NCBI GenBank assembly: GCA_013399115.1
Contig: VXAA01003989.1
Coordinates: 1,371,457-1,435,456, forward strand
From: Anseranas semipalmata
Taxonomy: Eukaryota > Chordata > Aves > Anseriformes > Anseranatidae
Length of the DNA stretch: 64,000 nt
Direction of reading: 5' to 3'
In this document: positions 24,776 to 36,165 of the stretch, one piece after another
How the letters are laid out: the number at the start of each line of letters is the position of its first letter
Position numbering within the stretch: the first letter of the stretch is position 1
Position numbers and translations under genes: made by a program
The notes under the pieces: model-generated
The model's database searches: none
What the model saw: only the letters and a program-made list of their open reading frames with translations
Told to the model about the DNA's origin: nothing

Positions 24776-24878
24776 CAGGGCGCCAGGCGATGTGAATGAA
24801 GAACAAAGCTGTTAAAAATAAATAAATCAAATCAACAAGGAGAAACTGGTGAAAGAGACGGAAAAAAGAGTTATTCAT
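24776..24878 (-). other. Candidate alternative CDCP1 first exon (signal-anchor-like ORF)
   Basis: A minus-strand ATG at 24878 opens 34 codons with a strongly hydrophobic core (FLLVDLIYLFLTALFFIHIAW). They end exactly at a good donor (CCTG|GTGAGC) in phase 1, the phase required by exon 2; the joined codon would be GCT (Ala). The Kozak context is poor and the sequence does not resemble the human signal peptide. An AG preceded by TTTATTTATTTTTAAC sits inside it, so it could also be a small internal exon. This may be coincidence. Confidence 0.2.
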
Positions 24879-27004
24879 CTATCACTCACACTGATTTGCA
24901 AACACACCATTGCTGTCACAGGTACCAACGTTCACTGTTGCCAGAGATCCCCCTCCTTCCAGAGGTTAACTTCTGCTTCACAGCTGCAGCAGTTGACACA
25001 GGTAAAGCCAAAAGCATCTTGCTGTTGTTCTCAGCAAAGAACGGCTCCTCGCACTATTTCTTATACAAAAGAAACCGGCCTTCTCTCCCAGGCCATTTCT
25101 GAGCCACACGGCAACAGGTGGCAAGAAATTTTGGTGTTTTCAGTTTTGTATGCAGGTAACTCTGTGTCCAGGAGTGTAGCAGGTAAGGAAAATTAATTCA
25201 CACGTGACTCCAGAGAGCCTCAGATCAATGGTTGTTTGTGCTGCTCCAGACAACAAGTTCAGTGCGGAGTATTAAAACTCAAATGCTATCGTGGACCCAC
25301 CACCTCACATCCCATCGGCATCCTTTCAGATTTAAAGAAGACAAACAAATGACAAAAACAAAGCCAAACAACAAAACAGACATGACTCATCTGTTAAAAA
25401 CAAAAATCTCCATCCCTCAAAAATCTGGAAGTGAGAAAAAGATTGTATATTTCCTGGTGAAAAATTTAAGCTAGTAACAACAGAACTGGGTCTAACTGTA
25501 CACATATTCTCTAGAGACCAAAAATTAAGCACTTTGGACCGATGATGGTATGAGACAAGCAAAAAACAATACAACCACATACGCATGCACATCAGTTGTG
25601 GTCTTAAAAAGGAGAGGTCTCGATCAAGCAAGCAACACGGCAATTCAGAATGGAAATAACGCAGCTTGTGCTGGCTTTCAGAGGAGCACAAACAGGCTGG
25701 TTATTTATATTCTGTCAGTGCTAAGTCAGAACACCATAAATAGCCCCATAACAGCTTGCTTTTCTAAAAGAAGCGGCTTTTATTAAGATTCACACGTGAC
25801 TTGAATCAGTCAGTTGAGAAGAAGTAGTTACCTGGAGGGCAGAGCAAGAAACAACGCAGCTTTATCTGTGAATTCACTTATTATAGCAAGGACATTTTAA
25901 ATACAAATCCAGAAATACATATCACATAAGGATACTTTAAATCTGAAATATCTGCTTTATAGACTTCATAAAAGTCTGATTAATTTTGTTACTAGTGCTT
26001 CAGGTACATAATACTTCATTCACACTCCCACATCTACACACAGTGATTGCGCCAGATACTTTTCTCTAGTCTTCCACCTATAAGTTAACCAATATTTTAT
26101 TTAACGATATACGTTACGCATAAAGTTGCATCTGAAGAAAAACCACAACCTCATCTGAAGACAACGTGACCAGTCATGTTTGACATACATGCTCCTACAG
26201 GAAAGTAAAGACAATACCACATGGGCTGGGAAAGTGTCAGAGGGAGGAGAGAAGAAGGGACTTCTCCGAGGATGCCAAGAAACAGTTGTAAAGATGGGTG
26301 CACCAACACTCGTAGCTGTCCCACAGGAGCACAGGCGGTCCCGGAGAAGACACACGTACCTCACAGTCACCTCGTGTGCGGTTCTGCACACACAGCCTAC
26401 GTCTGCACGGGGACGGGGGACAGCACCATGTCAACACCAGGGCAAAGGGAACTCCTTAAAAACTACGAAATACACAGGGACGTGGGGGGAAAAGCTCACT
26501 TGAAGTATCTTAGGTTTTCAGGGTGAGCCTTTGCTAAAGGAAATGTTTCAGCTACGGTTTTGGTTGTGCAATAACAGAAGTAACTCCCAGCATGAAGAAC
26601 GCGCCAGGTATGCAAGATCTGCTTACCAAGCCTAGGACGGTGCCTTCCCCTTTCCCGTCCCGCTCACACCATACCACCCTTCAAGCCACCAACACCCAGA
26701 CACCTCTTTTTTGGGGCTGGGTCCACAGAGAGGGGGGAGACCCTGGGTTAGCAGGATGACCAAGGAGCCTGGCACACACGAGCTGTGGTGCTCAGGCAGG
26801 AGAGGGGCAAGCGGGCAGCAGCATGCCGTTGGAAAGGAAGGAGACGGAGGTAGGAAGAGGGACCACCATTCACAGCAGCAAACCATCAGCTCTACCAGCG
26901 GTGTCTTATCTTCACTCCTACTGGCTCTGCTTTGGTTTCACCAGTTACTGATGAGAGCTATTACCATCACACACGAAGCAGACTTGCTTGGCTTTCCAGG
27001 GATG

Positions 27005-27024
27005 CACCACCACCACCACCACAC
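27005..27024. repeat. (CAC)n microsatellite
   Basis: Six CAC units in presumed intron 1. Confidence 0.85.
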
Positions 27025-28278
27025 CGGAATCCTGCTCATGCTACGCCCAGCCAAAAACTAACGGCGTAGGCTCAGCTCTGTGCTGCCTCCAACATAAGCT
27101 TGCGTTCTTGCGTAAAGCAGGTATAAGCTTTTTTATTTTTTTTTTTTAAATGGGAACAGTATGTGTGGATGCATAATTCCAGTTTGGATGTTTCAAACAT
27201 GATGGAGGGGAAGAAGCTGGGGCAGATGGCGACAACAAGCAATACAACCAAAGAAGACAGCTCAAACAGAGATGTAGTGCACCTCAAAGGCAAGCCCATG
27301 AAGTTGAATGCGAGGCATCAAGAAGATTTATGGGGAAAGGAATAAAAGATTTTGATAAGGTAGTTTGACTAGAGAGCGAGGAATAATGTATGTATGGACA
27401 GTTTAAGGGTGGTTCAGATGGAGAATATGATTAATAGGCTGCTGCATTTCCCTCTGAAGGGCTAGGTCTATGTATGAGAAAAGATGTAGCTGAGGATTTT
27501 TTCCATTTGCTACTTCAGCAATAAAAGATCTTTAGAAAGTCTGGCTCCTCTCCTTCCAGCACGGACCTGCCTCAAGGCTTTTAAAGTTTCCTCACTTTGA
27601 AAACAACGCACAATCAACCACGGTATAATATTCTTTCTTTATCCTTTGAAGAGGCTTAGACAGGCAAATAGCTGTCATTAATTTGACTCGGAGGCAATGC
27701 AGTAAATATTTTATTTAAAAGTTTTAGACTACGTAGCTTGAAATTTAAACCTCAGGGCTGTCCAATTTCACAGTCAACACTTAGACTGCACTGCTTATAA
27801 CAACAATGGCTGCGAGCCACACATCAGCATAACGAGTGCAGTTAAAAGTAATAGAAATGTTAGAGGTATGAATCTCGCATCAGAAGATCAAGGTTATTTG
27901 TAGTCACTGCAAATAACTCAGCATTTTTGTACAGAGGAGTCATACTTCCAGGGTCTTTAATGGCACCAATAGCTATAAAACAGACTGGTTAGATTTAAGG
28001 ATGAGTACGAACCTCCTGTGTTTCCATACTGCGTTTTTGGCAACCGAGCGGCTTTTGAAACTGAGGAAAACCCCACGCACTGTCTTTGCGTTCGCAACGG
28101 GAGTTCTTGCGGGGTCACAGACAGCATTTGATCGTTCACAGGGACTGCGTCGCGCATCCAGGAAGCGCAGGAGGAGCACAGCTGGCGGGGGGCTGCCCGC
28201 TCTCCTCACACCCCGCCGGGCACTCCGGGCACCCCGCTCCCTGCGCGTACGGGGCATCCGCTGCTCTGATAAGCGAAC

Positions 28279-28320
28279 TGTGGAACGGCCTGGATTGGAA
28301 GGGACCTTAAAGATCATAAA
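28279..28320 (-). mobile_element. CR1 3'-end scrap inside the CpG island
   Basis: The plus strand reads a short stretch matching the CR1 3' terminal region (GGATTGGAAGGGACCTTAAA), like the start of the full copy at 29025. No more CR1 sequence flanks it, so only about 40 bases remain. Confidence 0.6.
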
Positions 28321-28617
28321 TGCCGCTCCCTTCGCCCGAAAACGTACGCTACTGCTCGGTGCCACGCAGGGCACAGGCACACTCCGTGCCGGTCACGCAG
28401 CTCCCTCTCCCCGCATCCAGGGAAAAGGGCTGCGGGAAGTTTTTTGGGCAATCAATACTCCAGCAAGCGAGGATGCAAAGATCGCTTCATTTATCTCGCT
28501 AGTATTTAAGTCAAAGGGAGAGCGCGACCTTCCAGCCGGGGGTTCCGCAGCGCGCCGTCCCCCGGCACGTCTCCCCGGCACCGAACGGCGCAGCCCGCCT
28601 CCCGCCTCTCCCGGCTG

Positions 28618-28715
28618 NNNNNNNNNNNNNNNNNNNNNNNNNNNNNNNNNNNNNNNNNNNNNNNNNNNNNNNNNNNNNNNNNNNNNNNNNNNNNNNNNNN
28701 NNNNNNNNNNNNNNN
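28618..28715 (-). other. CDCP1: Assembly gap, probable location of CDCP1 exon 1
   Basis: The sequence holds 98 N here, flanked on both sides by very GC-rich, CpG-rich DNA. No signal-peptide exon with a phase-1 donor is readable on the minus strand on either side, and there is no minus-strand ATG in the GC-rich flank upstream of the gap. In human, exon 1 encodes about 29 residues of signal peptide within a CpG island. Placing exon 1 in the gap is inference. Confidence 0.45.
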
Positions 28716-29024
28716 CGCGCACCTGGGGAGGCCGGGCGGGAGGGGGCGGCAGGCCGCAGGTGGAGCTCCGCGGCCCCTCCTCTTCCTGCCCGGCCGCCCT
28801 GGTTCCTCCGTGCGGGCTGGGGAGCGGCGAGAGCGGGAGGAGAAGGGCTGGGTGTGGGCGGCCCGCGGTCTGGGCGCCTCAGCTGGCGGCCGGGACGCTC
28901 GGCTCCTCAGGAGGTGTCCGCGCCTCTGTCGTAAACCTGTTCTTCAGTGGCCCTCTGCCTAGCGAGGGTTTTTGCTCGGTTCGTCTTTAATCGCAATTAA
29001 AAGAAAATGCACGTTGCAAAAAAG

Positions 29025-29828
29025 TCATAGAATTGTAGAATGGTTTGAGTTGGAAGGGACCTTAAAGGTCACCTCGTTCCAACCCCCTGCCATGGGCAGG
29101 GACACCTCCCACCAGACCAGGTTGCCCAAAGCCCCATCCAGCCTGGCCTCGAACTCCTCCAGGGATGGGGCATCCACAGCTTCTCTGGGCAACCTGTGCC
29201 AGTGCCTCACCACCCTCTGAGTAAAGAATTTCTTCCCTATATCTAATCTAAATCTACCCTCTTTTAGTTTAAAGCCATTACCTCTTATCCTATCACTACA
29301 CTCCCTGACAAAGAGTCCCTCTCCAGCTTTCTTTTAGGCCCCTTTTAGGTAGCAGAAGACCGCTATAAGGTCTCCCCGGAGCCTTCTCCAGGCTCAACAA
29401 CCCCAACTCTCTCAGCCTGCCTTCACAGGAGAGGTGCTCCAGCCCTCTGAGCATCCTCGTGGCCCTCCTCTGGACTTGCTCCAACAGGTCCATGTCTTTC
29501 TTGTGCTGCGCTTCTTTTGACGTACCCCAGGATATGGTTGGCTTTCCAGGCTGCAGGCACACATTGCCAGCTCATGTTGACTTTTTCATCCACCAACACC
29601 CCCAAGTCCTTCTCCTCAGGGCTGCTCTCAACCCGCTGATCACCCAGCCTGTATTGGGATTGCCCCAGCCCAGGTGCAGGACCTTGCGCTCAGCCTTGTT
29701 GAACTTCATAGGGTTTACACAGGCCCACCTCTTGAGCCTGTCCAGGTCCCTCTGGATGGCATCCCTTCCCTCTAGTGTGTCGACTGCACCACTCAGCTTG
29801 GTGTTGTCTGCAAACTTGCTGAGGGTCC
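29025..29828 (-). mobile_element. CR1 LINE fragment with intact 3' end
   Basis: Read on the minus strand this is a well-preserved CR1 3' portion. Translated blocks include [35 protein letters not shown] and RHWHRLPREAVDAPSLEEFE. The 3' end at 29025 keeps the terminal CTATGA-type sequence. It is close in sequence to the copy at 11581, so both probably belong to the same or sister subfamilies. It is 5' truncated and contains frame breaks. It sits immediately right of the CpG island. Confidence 0.95.
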
Positions 29829-32800
29829 TTAGAAATGGACGCTGTTAATAAGGAAGTAATTAGCTGGTTATACAACAGCGCTGAAATGAATGGATAGGAG
29901 TTTTACAGCCGTATGGGAAGGAAGTGAGTGATTTGTTTGCTTCAGATCAGTTCTGATGCCAATTCATTAACATGAGGAAATAAGGAAAGGCTAGGTCTTT
30001 AACTTTCAGCTTTTGGAGAAATAAGAAGACTTTTGGCCAACTCACAAATTTTAGTTTATGTTAGTTGTATCTCATCACATCATTGCATTTCAAATGTTCA
30101 TAAAGGTCAATACTTTTCCACTGAAGGTAATTCCTATGTCAGCTTTATGTTACCTTACAGTTTCTTTTTCTTTTTTTTTTCTTTTTTTTTTCTCCTGATC
30201 AAAACATGGAAAAAGCATGCTAGACTTCCTAAAATGGATGTGTTTTTATGTTCATTGTAGCTCTTAGCACTCTTCTACCATTTGTAAGTCTAATGTGGGA
30301 GGACAGAACTGGGATTCACCCTCAGTCTGGCTGTTCCTGCGTCCTCCTCACTTGCTCCTCTGGTCTCCAGCACTCCCAGACAAGCACATCGTATGATTCC
30401 CTTTGCAAGCCCTGTAAACATAGCCAGCCAGCCTGGCAACACCTCTGTGCGGAAGCCAGACTGAGTTCCCACTGGTTTAGAGATTGTGGACTGAGGGACA
30501 AACCGTCCTTATCGCTGCCCCAGCGTGCTGAGGGAGTGCATGCTGCTCCATAGGGTGGAGAGGGCAGTGTAGTGAAGGACCAGCTGGATGTGAGGGCCAA
30601 TTCCTAAGGGATCTGTGCGTCTACTGTGGCATAAACAGTGTAGACAGCTGGATTAAAATGCTTAAAATATCTAGCATGGGAAAGCATGCAGAAATGCCCA
30701 CTTCAAGTCAAAAAAACAGGCTGTCCATACACATAATTCTGTGCAAAAAACAACAACAACAGCAACAACAAAAAACACCCAGCACCACAGTGAAGGCATT
30801 TTCCACTGACTACATTAAGGCTTGTGCAGTTAATGCACTTACGTTGGTTGCAGTCCTGATTGCTGTAGTGTCAACTACAGAGAAGGTCTCACAGGGTTAA
30901 AGTTAACATGCATCTAAACAAGTGCCTACCCCAAAATACCCTGACAATCAGACTACAGTGCAAATGGAGGTGTACTGCTCTCTGTGATGATGCTCTAACA
31001 TCCAGGAGGTAAGAAAGCATCCTCTGAAGGTGAGTGCTGTTAAACAGGTACCCTGCTAAAATCTGACTTCTCTCCTTCTGTCTGCAAAGAGTGAGGACCA
31101 GAGGTAAAAAATTGTCACTCTAGCTTAGCAGAGTTGATCTGCTAAGCATAAAACTATCAGCTTTGCTATTACTTTAATTGCTACAACTTTGTTTTTAAAA
31201 TTAAGAAGGAAAACAGGAGGAAAAATAAGAGGCCGTCTTCCTTTCACACATCTTTTAACCAAAATTTCCTTTGACATAGTTATTAACTGTTGCTTCAGTG
31301 TGATTTCTTGAGAAGGTGAATACTGTTGTGATATTGTCAGTTTGAACACGTCTATTTTGGCTGATGCAGCTGGTGAACAATTCCCTAAGACTTTTTGTTG
31401 AAGACAAATAACTTTTAATTGCCCACTGTCTTCATTTTTTTGTGCTCAAGACATTTCTGTTTTTCCTTTCTTTTTGGTTATGCTTGCATATTGAAGGATC
31501 CTGATTTGGTTCTAACACGGAGCAAAAACAGCTTTCCTAAATGTGAAAGTCTCTGTGAAATGGACCTACCATCCTGCTGGCAGCTCTGGCTTCCAGCTTA
31601 GACTGGGAACGAGAAAGAGCAGTGCGTGCTGTTTTGCATTCCTCCTCCCTTTTCTACAGTCACTTCCTTAGAAATGAACAAGAGTCAGCTGGGTCAGCTG
31701 TGAGGCCAGTCTTACTGGAGCAGCTTAACATGGTATGCAAGTATACAGACTGGAGCTCAAGCTTCACAGGCATTGCGAAATAATTGCATCTACAGCAAGA
31801 ATATGACCACATGCAATGAAAGTTCCCTCAAAAACAGCTAATCTCTTTTTCATCTCTCACTAGCTTAATGCACAGTGCTATGGTGCAGCTGGAAATAGCG
31901 TGGAAAATCAGAGGGTTTAGTCGTCATGAACATTATCTTTACAGTATTCATCTTCCACGAGACTTGAAGTGCTTTTTAGAAGCCATTTCTCATGGGCCAT
32001 ATATGGTTGCTCAGTGGTGATGTTTCCTGACCAGCTCACTACAGTAATGTTGATGCATTTCTGTGGAAGAGCTAGGATTTATCGTCTTGAAAACATGAAT
32101 TTAGCAAGGGAAGCCAGGGAACAGATATATAGTGGAATAAAATGAAAAAACATGCACGAGGAGGTTAATCAAAAATATTACTCTCTGTTGTTTATAGGGA
32201 TCATATCCTTTCCATGGAAATGCCATATTAATTATGCAGAGCAAGTTACAAGAAAACACTGAAAAGCTATCAATGAAAGCACAGGAATTAAAAAACAATG
32301 TTTTTGAGGAGCAAATCTCCAACGTCAGCTTCCTTATCCCCACATTCACCATGCATAACACGGCTAAATGAACATGTCAAAGAGCAAGCCAGTGTTGTCC
32401 TCACCAATAGAGCTGCTAATGAGAGACTCCGTTCCCTACGTTTTTATCCATAACAAAACTGTTAAAGTAACAGCCACGTATGGCACATGGGCACAGCCTC
32501 CCACAGTCAGCCTGGGGAAAACTCTGCTGAGGAAATATTCCAGTAACCTCACACTGAGACACTTAAATGTGCTTTGTCCTAATGAGAGAAGGTTCACTTG
32601 AGGCTGCTTGTTTCTACGGTGCTCTGACTCTACCCAGCAAAGCAAACCCAGCAGATCCTGAAACGATGTACGTAGTGCAGATGTCCTTGTGCAGGTGGCA
32701 GAAGAGCCAAGGTGGCCTCAAAGAGAGTAATCAAGATGCAGTTCGTTGTGCTTGAAACACAGCTGCTTATATGAGATTTGCTTTCCTTGCATAAACCAAA

Positions 32801-35800
32801 GCAACTTTCAGCCAACTGTGTGACACCCATCCAGCTGCCCAAAGTGTAGCTGTGCTGTTGAGAAGCGGGAAAAAAACTGCTTGAAACCTAACCCCACTAG
32901 GAGACAAAAGCAATGCCCCAGATCCCCCAGCCAGCACTGGTGGGTCACCCCTTGGGGAGGCGAGGGACATGGGAGGAGCAGGGGACAGGAGTGGGCATAA
33001 AGGCCAAGGTGCCCTATAGTCAGTGCCCTTCCTATAAATTTAAGTATGTGCTTAGATAATTTTGTAATCAGCATGATGAGTGTCTTGCTGACACCAGCTC
33101 TAGTTCACTCAACCCTCCGGACACAGGATAAAGTCCATCTCCATAGGATAGGATACACTTTCCCACAATAAAATACAATTACTTGCATGTACTTAAATTC
33201 CATTGCTTTCAAGTTAAACATTTGTATAAGGCTATTCTTGAAATAAGAGTTCCTTGAGTTGAAGAGTATCTGTGCTGCAGCTGTTAAACACCTGCGCGCT
33301 GTGTTTGGGAGTTACTCTACTACAACGTTTAACAGGGATTTGTATGATCCTAAATAAGGAATGCAGCTCTGCATGATCTGTCATAATATATACGTTATTG
33401 ATCATAAAAAAATAGAGGAAAGAATTAGGCACAGCAATAATAATGATGCATGCAACACTTTGGAGTCTGCAAATTAGTCTTCCATGAACTGAAGTCATGC
33501 AACATATAATTTTGGTCAAAAGCTTAATTCTTTCTAAGTTATTCATTGTGGTTAGATGAACTGTAGCACACACAGGGACTGCTTGCAGCAATCAAATACA
33601 GATTTTGATTTGTTTTCAAATACAAGTGAAATTCAGCAATGCTTGAATGCACGGCTTTGATCGAAGGCTTGGCACCTGAAAATGCACCCGCAAAGCACCT
33701 GAGTAGTTTAAAGAAAGTTTTCTCTCCAAAACATTTAAAATGCTCCTGTTGATATCTCCGATTTGACTTGGCAGGTACATTAGGCAGTGAGTGCAGAAAT
33801 ATCTGTTACAGCTGGTTCAATGATTTTAGGCCCCAAAAAGAAACGACCCTTGAGCTTACTCTGGTTACCCTTCAGTCAATTGGTCAGGATGTTGTTTTGG
33901 TTTTTAATTATCATAGCACCATTAGGAAATTCTGAATTATACCGTAGTTATGAGACAATCACGTTTACCTTAAAGCTCACAAGTTATGTGTGAAAGGTCT
34001 TATCCTGCAGTGTTTGGTCCTTTGCTTCACAAGTGGGGCTGGATGGAGGGGCAAGGTGGACTGCTTGGCAACTCTGCCCCTGGTTGAACTACTCGTTCAA
34101 AGGAGGCCACCCGTCCATTTATTGGAGATGAGCAGGATTTATCCCCAAGCACGTGTCAGTAAACAGATAGCTTGCAATTTTCCTGTGAAACTGGGTGTGA
34201 ATAATGCAGTGTTGTTACAGCAGCACGGGAGATAAATTGCTGCCTCCAGTGTGTTTCATTTGTCTTTGGTTTTTACTTATTGTTTTCTTCATGCTTATAT
34301 TTTAGAGGAAGTTTGACCAGGAAGAGAAATAGATGCAGAACTTCACAAGGGACTGCCTGCCCCCCTTCCGTTTTGCACTATGCAAAATGCAGAGGAAGAA
34401 AAAAACATATCAGCAGGAGAGAGTGGATATTCAGCCGCTGTGTATCCACGGGCTTCTGAGCAGTGGTCAGGGCCGGCGGTGGTTCGTCAAAAGATGTATT
34501 GCCTTACAATGTGAGGCGCTGAGGCTGGGAAGGAGTCACCTGCTCGTTAGGAGGGAGCGCTCGTCACGGATCGCACAGGCAGTGCAGGGGGAGAGCCTCG
34601 AGGCTTGGCCGTTTCTGAGCCTCCGGGAAGAAACCCAAGTTTTTGTCGGGGAGGAGTCCTATTCCAGCATCTTCATCTTTCTCTACGTGAAATCAGAGCA
34701 CACCAGCTAAACAGAAGGAATGTTCCTTGATGCTTGAGGATGGGTTATTTATTGCATACATTGGAATCTGCCAGTTTATGCAGACATCTCTGGTACAGAT
34801 GCTCAAGCACTGATAACAAAAGATATAAATAGTATGCATGGTAAACAACTTGTAGAATATGACAAATGACATGTATGCCTATATGCATACGTAGCTTCCT
34901 CAGAGACAGCAATGTAATGGACTCCACGGGGAGACTGGCACCTCATGTAGCTCTCACAGTGACAAGTGTGTAACAGGCCCTTTATATATGGGCCAGTAAA
35001 TTTGGAAAGAGCTGGAGACATTGAGGTTTCCCCTTGAGTTGCACATGTTGTCCAGCGTACCCTTGCCTTCATAAAGTTCTATGGCTTTGTTGGGGAAGTG
35101 AATCAGGTGCCTGCTGTACCATGTTCTACCTCTAAAGACAGGTTATGTTAGCTACTGAAATGATCCAATTCACAGACACCGATCATGCCTGACACTGACT
35201 TTATAAAGCTCCCAAGAAGCAGGGCTGCACCCCAGGATTTGCTGTTGTCACTCATACCCCATCCCATTCTGGCAAAATATTTGCCATTGCAGGTGGGCAC
35301 GGAAGAAAAGGACTAGGTTAGTGATTACAGCCGCCTGCGGGCTTTGACGGGATTTTGTGGTGGTGTATAATCTAGGTGCAATTACTGCAGGTTGTCCAGG
35401 AAACTGAAGCTAAAGTTCTTATTCCCCAGGTAAAACTGCTAAGGCTTGCCTGGAAATGCCTAACGAGTAAGAAGTGAGCATATGCTGAAGCTATTTTAGG
35501 TTATACAGAATGTATCAAAAAAGTGAGATTTTCCCCAGCTGGATAATGTGAAGTGTTGCAGTTTTTTGTTCTAACTGAAAAGTTTGCGGTTGGATTTGGT
35601 TCTCACTGAAGCCCAGGCGAGCTGGACGTGATGCTCTGATTGCGTTTCACTTACACTTTGGTCGCCCAAGTAGCTCCGTGGAGGTGGCTCCTGTCCAAGG
35701 AGCTCCATGGAAAATTACAGGACACTAAACTAAGAAACTCTCCCCTAGATTTGAGTTGATCTTTCCAGGAATCCATGGTACGTAGGTCCGGCATCCTAAT

Positions 35801-36044
35801 TCGGATCTGTAGGAACAAAGCATTAAAAAGCCACGTCAGGAATGGCAGCGGGGCGGGCAGCTCTGGCACCTGTCAGAAATCAGACATCCACCCTTCATTC
35901 CCCACGCCTCGCCAGGCTTCCCCGCGGGTAAGTTAACCAGGCAGGGAGCTCTGCTCGCTGGGTTGTGCTGGGTTTTGTGCCACCTGCTCTCCACCCTGCC
36001 GGCCCACGGCTGCGCTGTGCCGTACCGGTGGGGTTTCAGCCCCT

Positions 36045-36165
36045 CCGTGCCTCGCTTTCCTGATGCGTAACGAGGGAAAATAGCGATACCTGTTTCATCC
36101 GTGCTAGAAAGATTAAATGAACTCAAAACTAGGGGAGTGCTCAGGTGCTGTAGTAATGGAGACCG
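36045..36165 (+). mobile_element. Ancient MIR-like SINE (core and 3' region)
   Basis: The order GTGCCTCGCTTTCCTGATGC, GGGAAAATAGCGATACCTGT, AGATTAAATGAACTC and GTGCTCAGGTGCTGTAGTAA follows the MIR consensus (GTGCCTCAGTTTCCTCATCTG, GATAATAGTACCTACCTCA, GGATTAAATGAG, GTGCCTGGCAC). MIR-type elements predate the amniote radiation, and old copies are known in bird genomes. Confidence 0.65.

Larger units (their letters stand above)
19632..28617 (-). other. CDCP1: Presumed CDCP1 intron 1
   Basis: About 9 kb between exon 2 and the CpG island, taken as intron 1 if the first exon lies in the gap. It contains an AT-rich low-complexity stretch (20558-20636), CpG-enriched patches near 21420-21600 and 23440-23650 that could be enhancers, a hairpin with AP-1-like half sites (22367-22389), and short CAC repeats near 23370-23400 and 27005-27024. 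No conserved exon was recognised apart from the weak candidate at 24776-24878. Confidence 0.5.
28080..28985. promoter_or_regulatory. CpG island, likely CDCP1 promoter
   Basis: This block is much richer in G+C and in CpG than its surroundings, most strongly at 28510-28950 on both sides of the gap. It lies upstream of CDCP1 exon 2 on the minus strand and is the only strong CpG island inside the window, so it is the best candidate for the CDCP1 promoter and first exon. No TATA box is evident. A CR1 scrap lies inside at 28279-28320. Long open frames here on both strands result from low stop-codon density in GC-rich DNA. Confidence 0.6.

Noticed and set aside
28001..28990. Long plus-strand open frame (329 codons) across the CpG island
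   Set aside because: It spans the N gap, is Arg/Pro/Gly-rich as expected of translated CpG-island DNA, includes a CR1 scrap, and matches no family I know.
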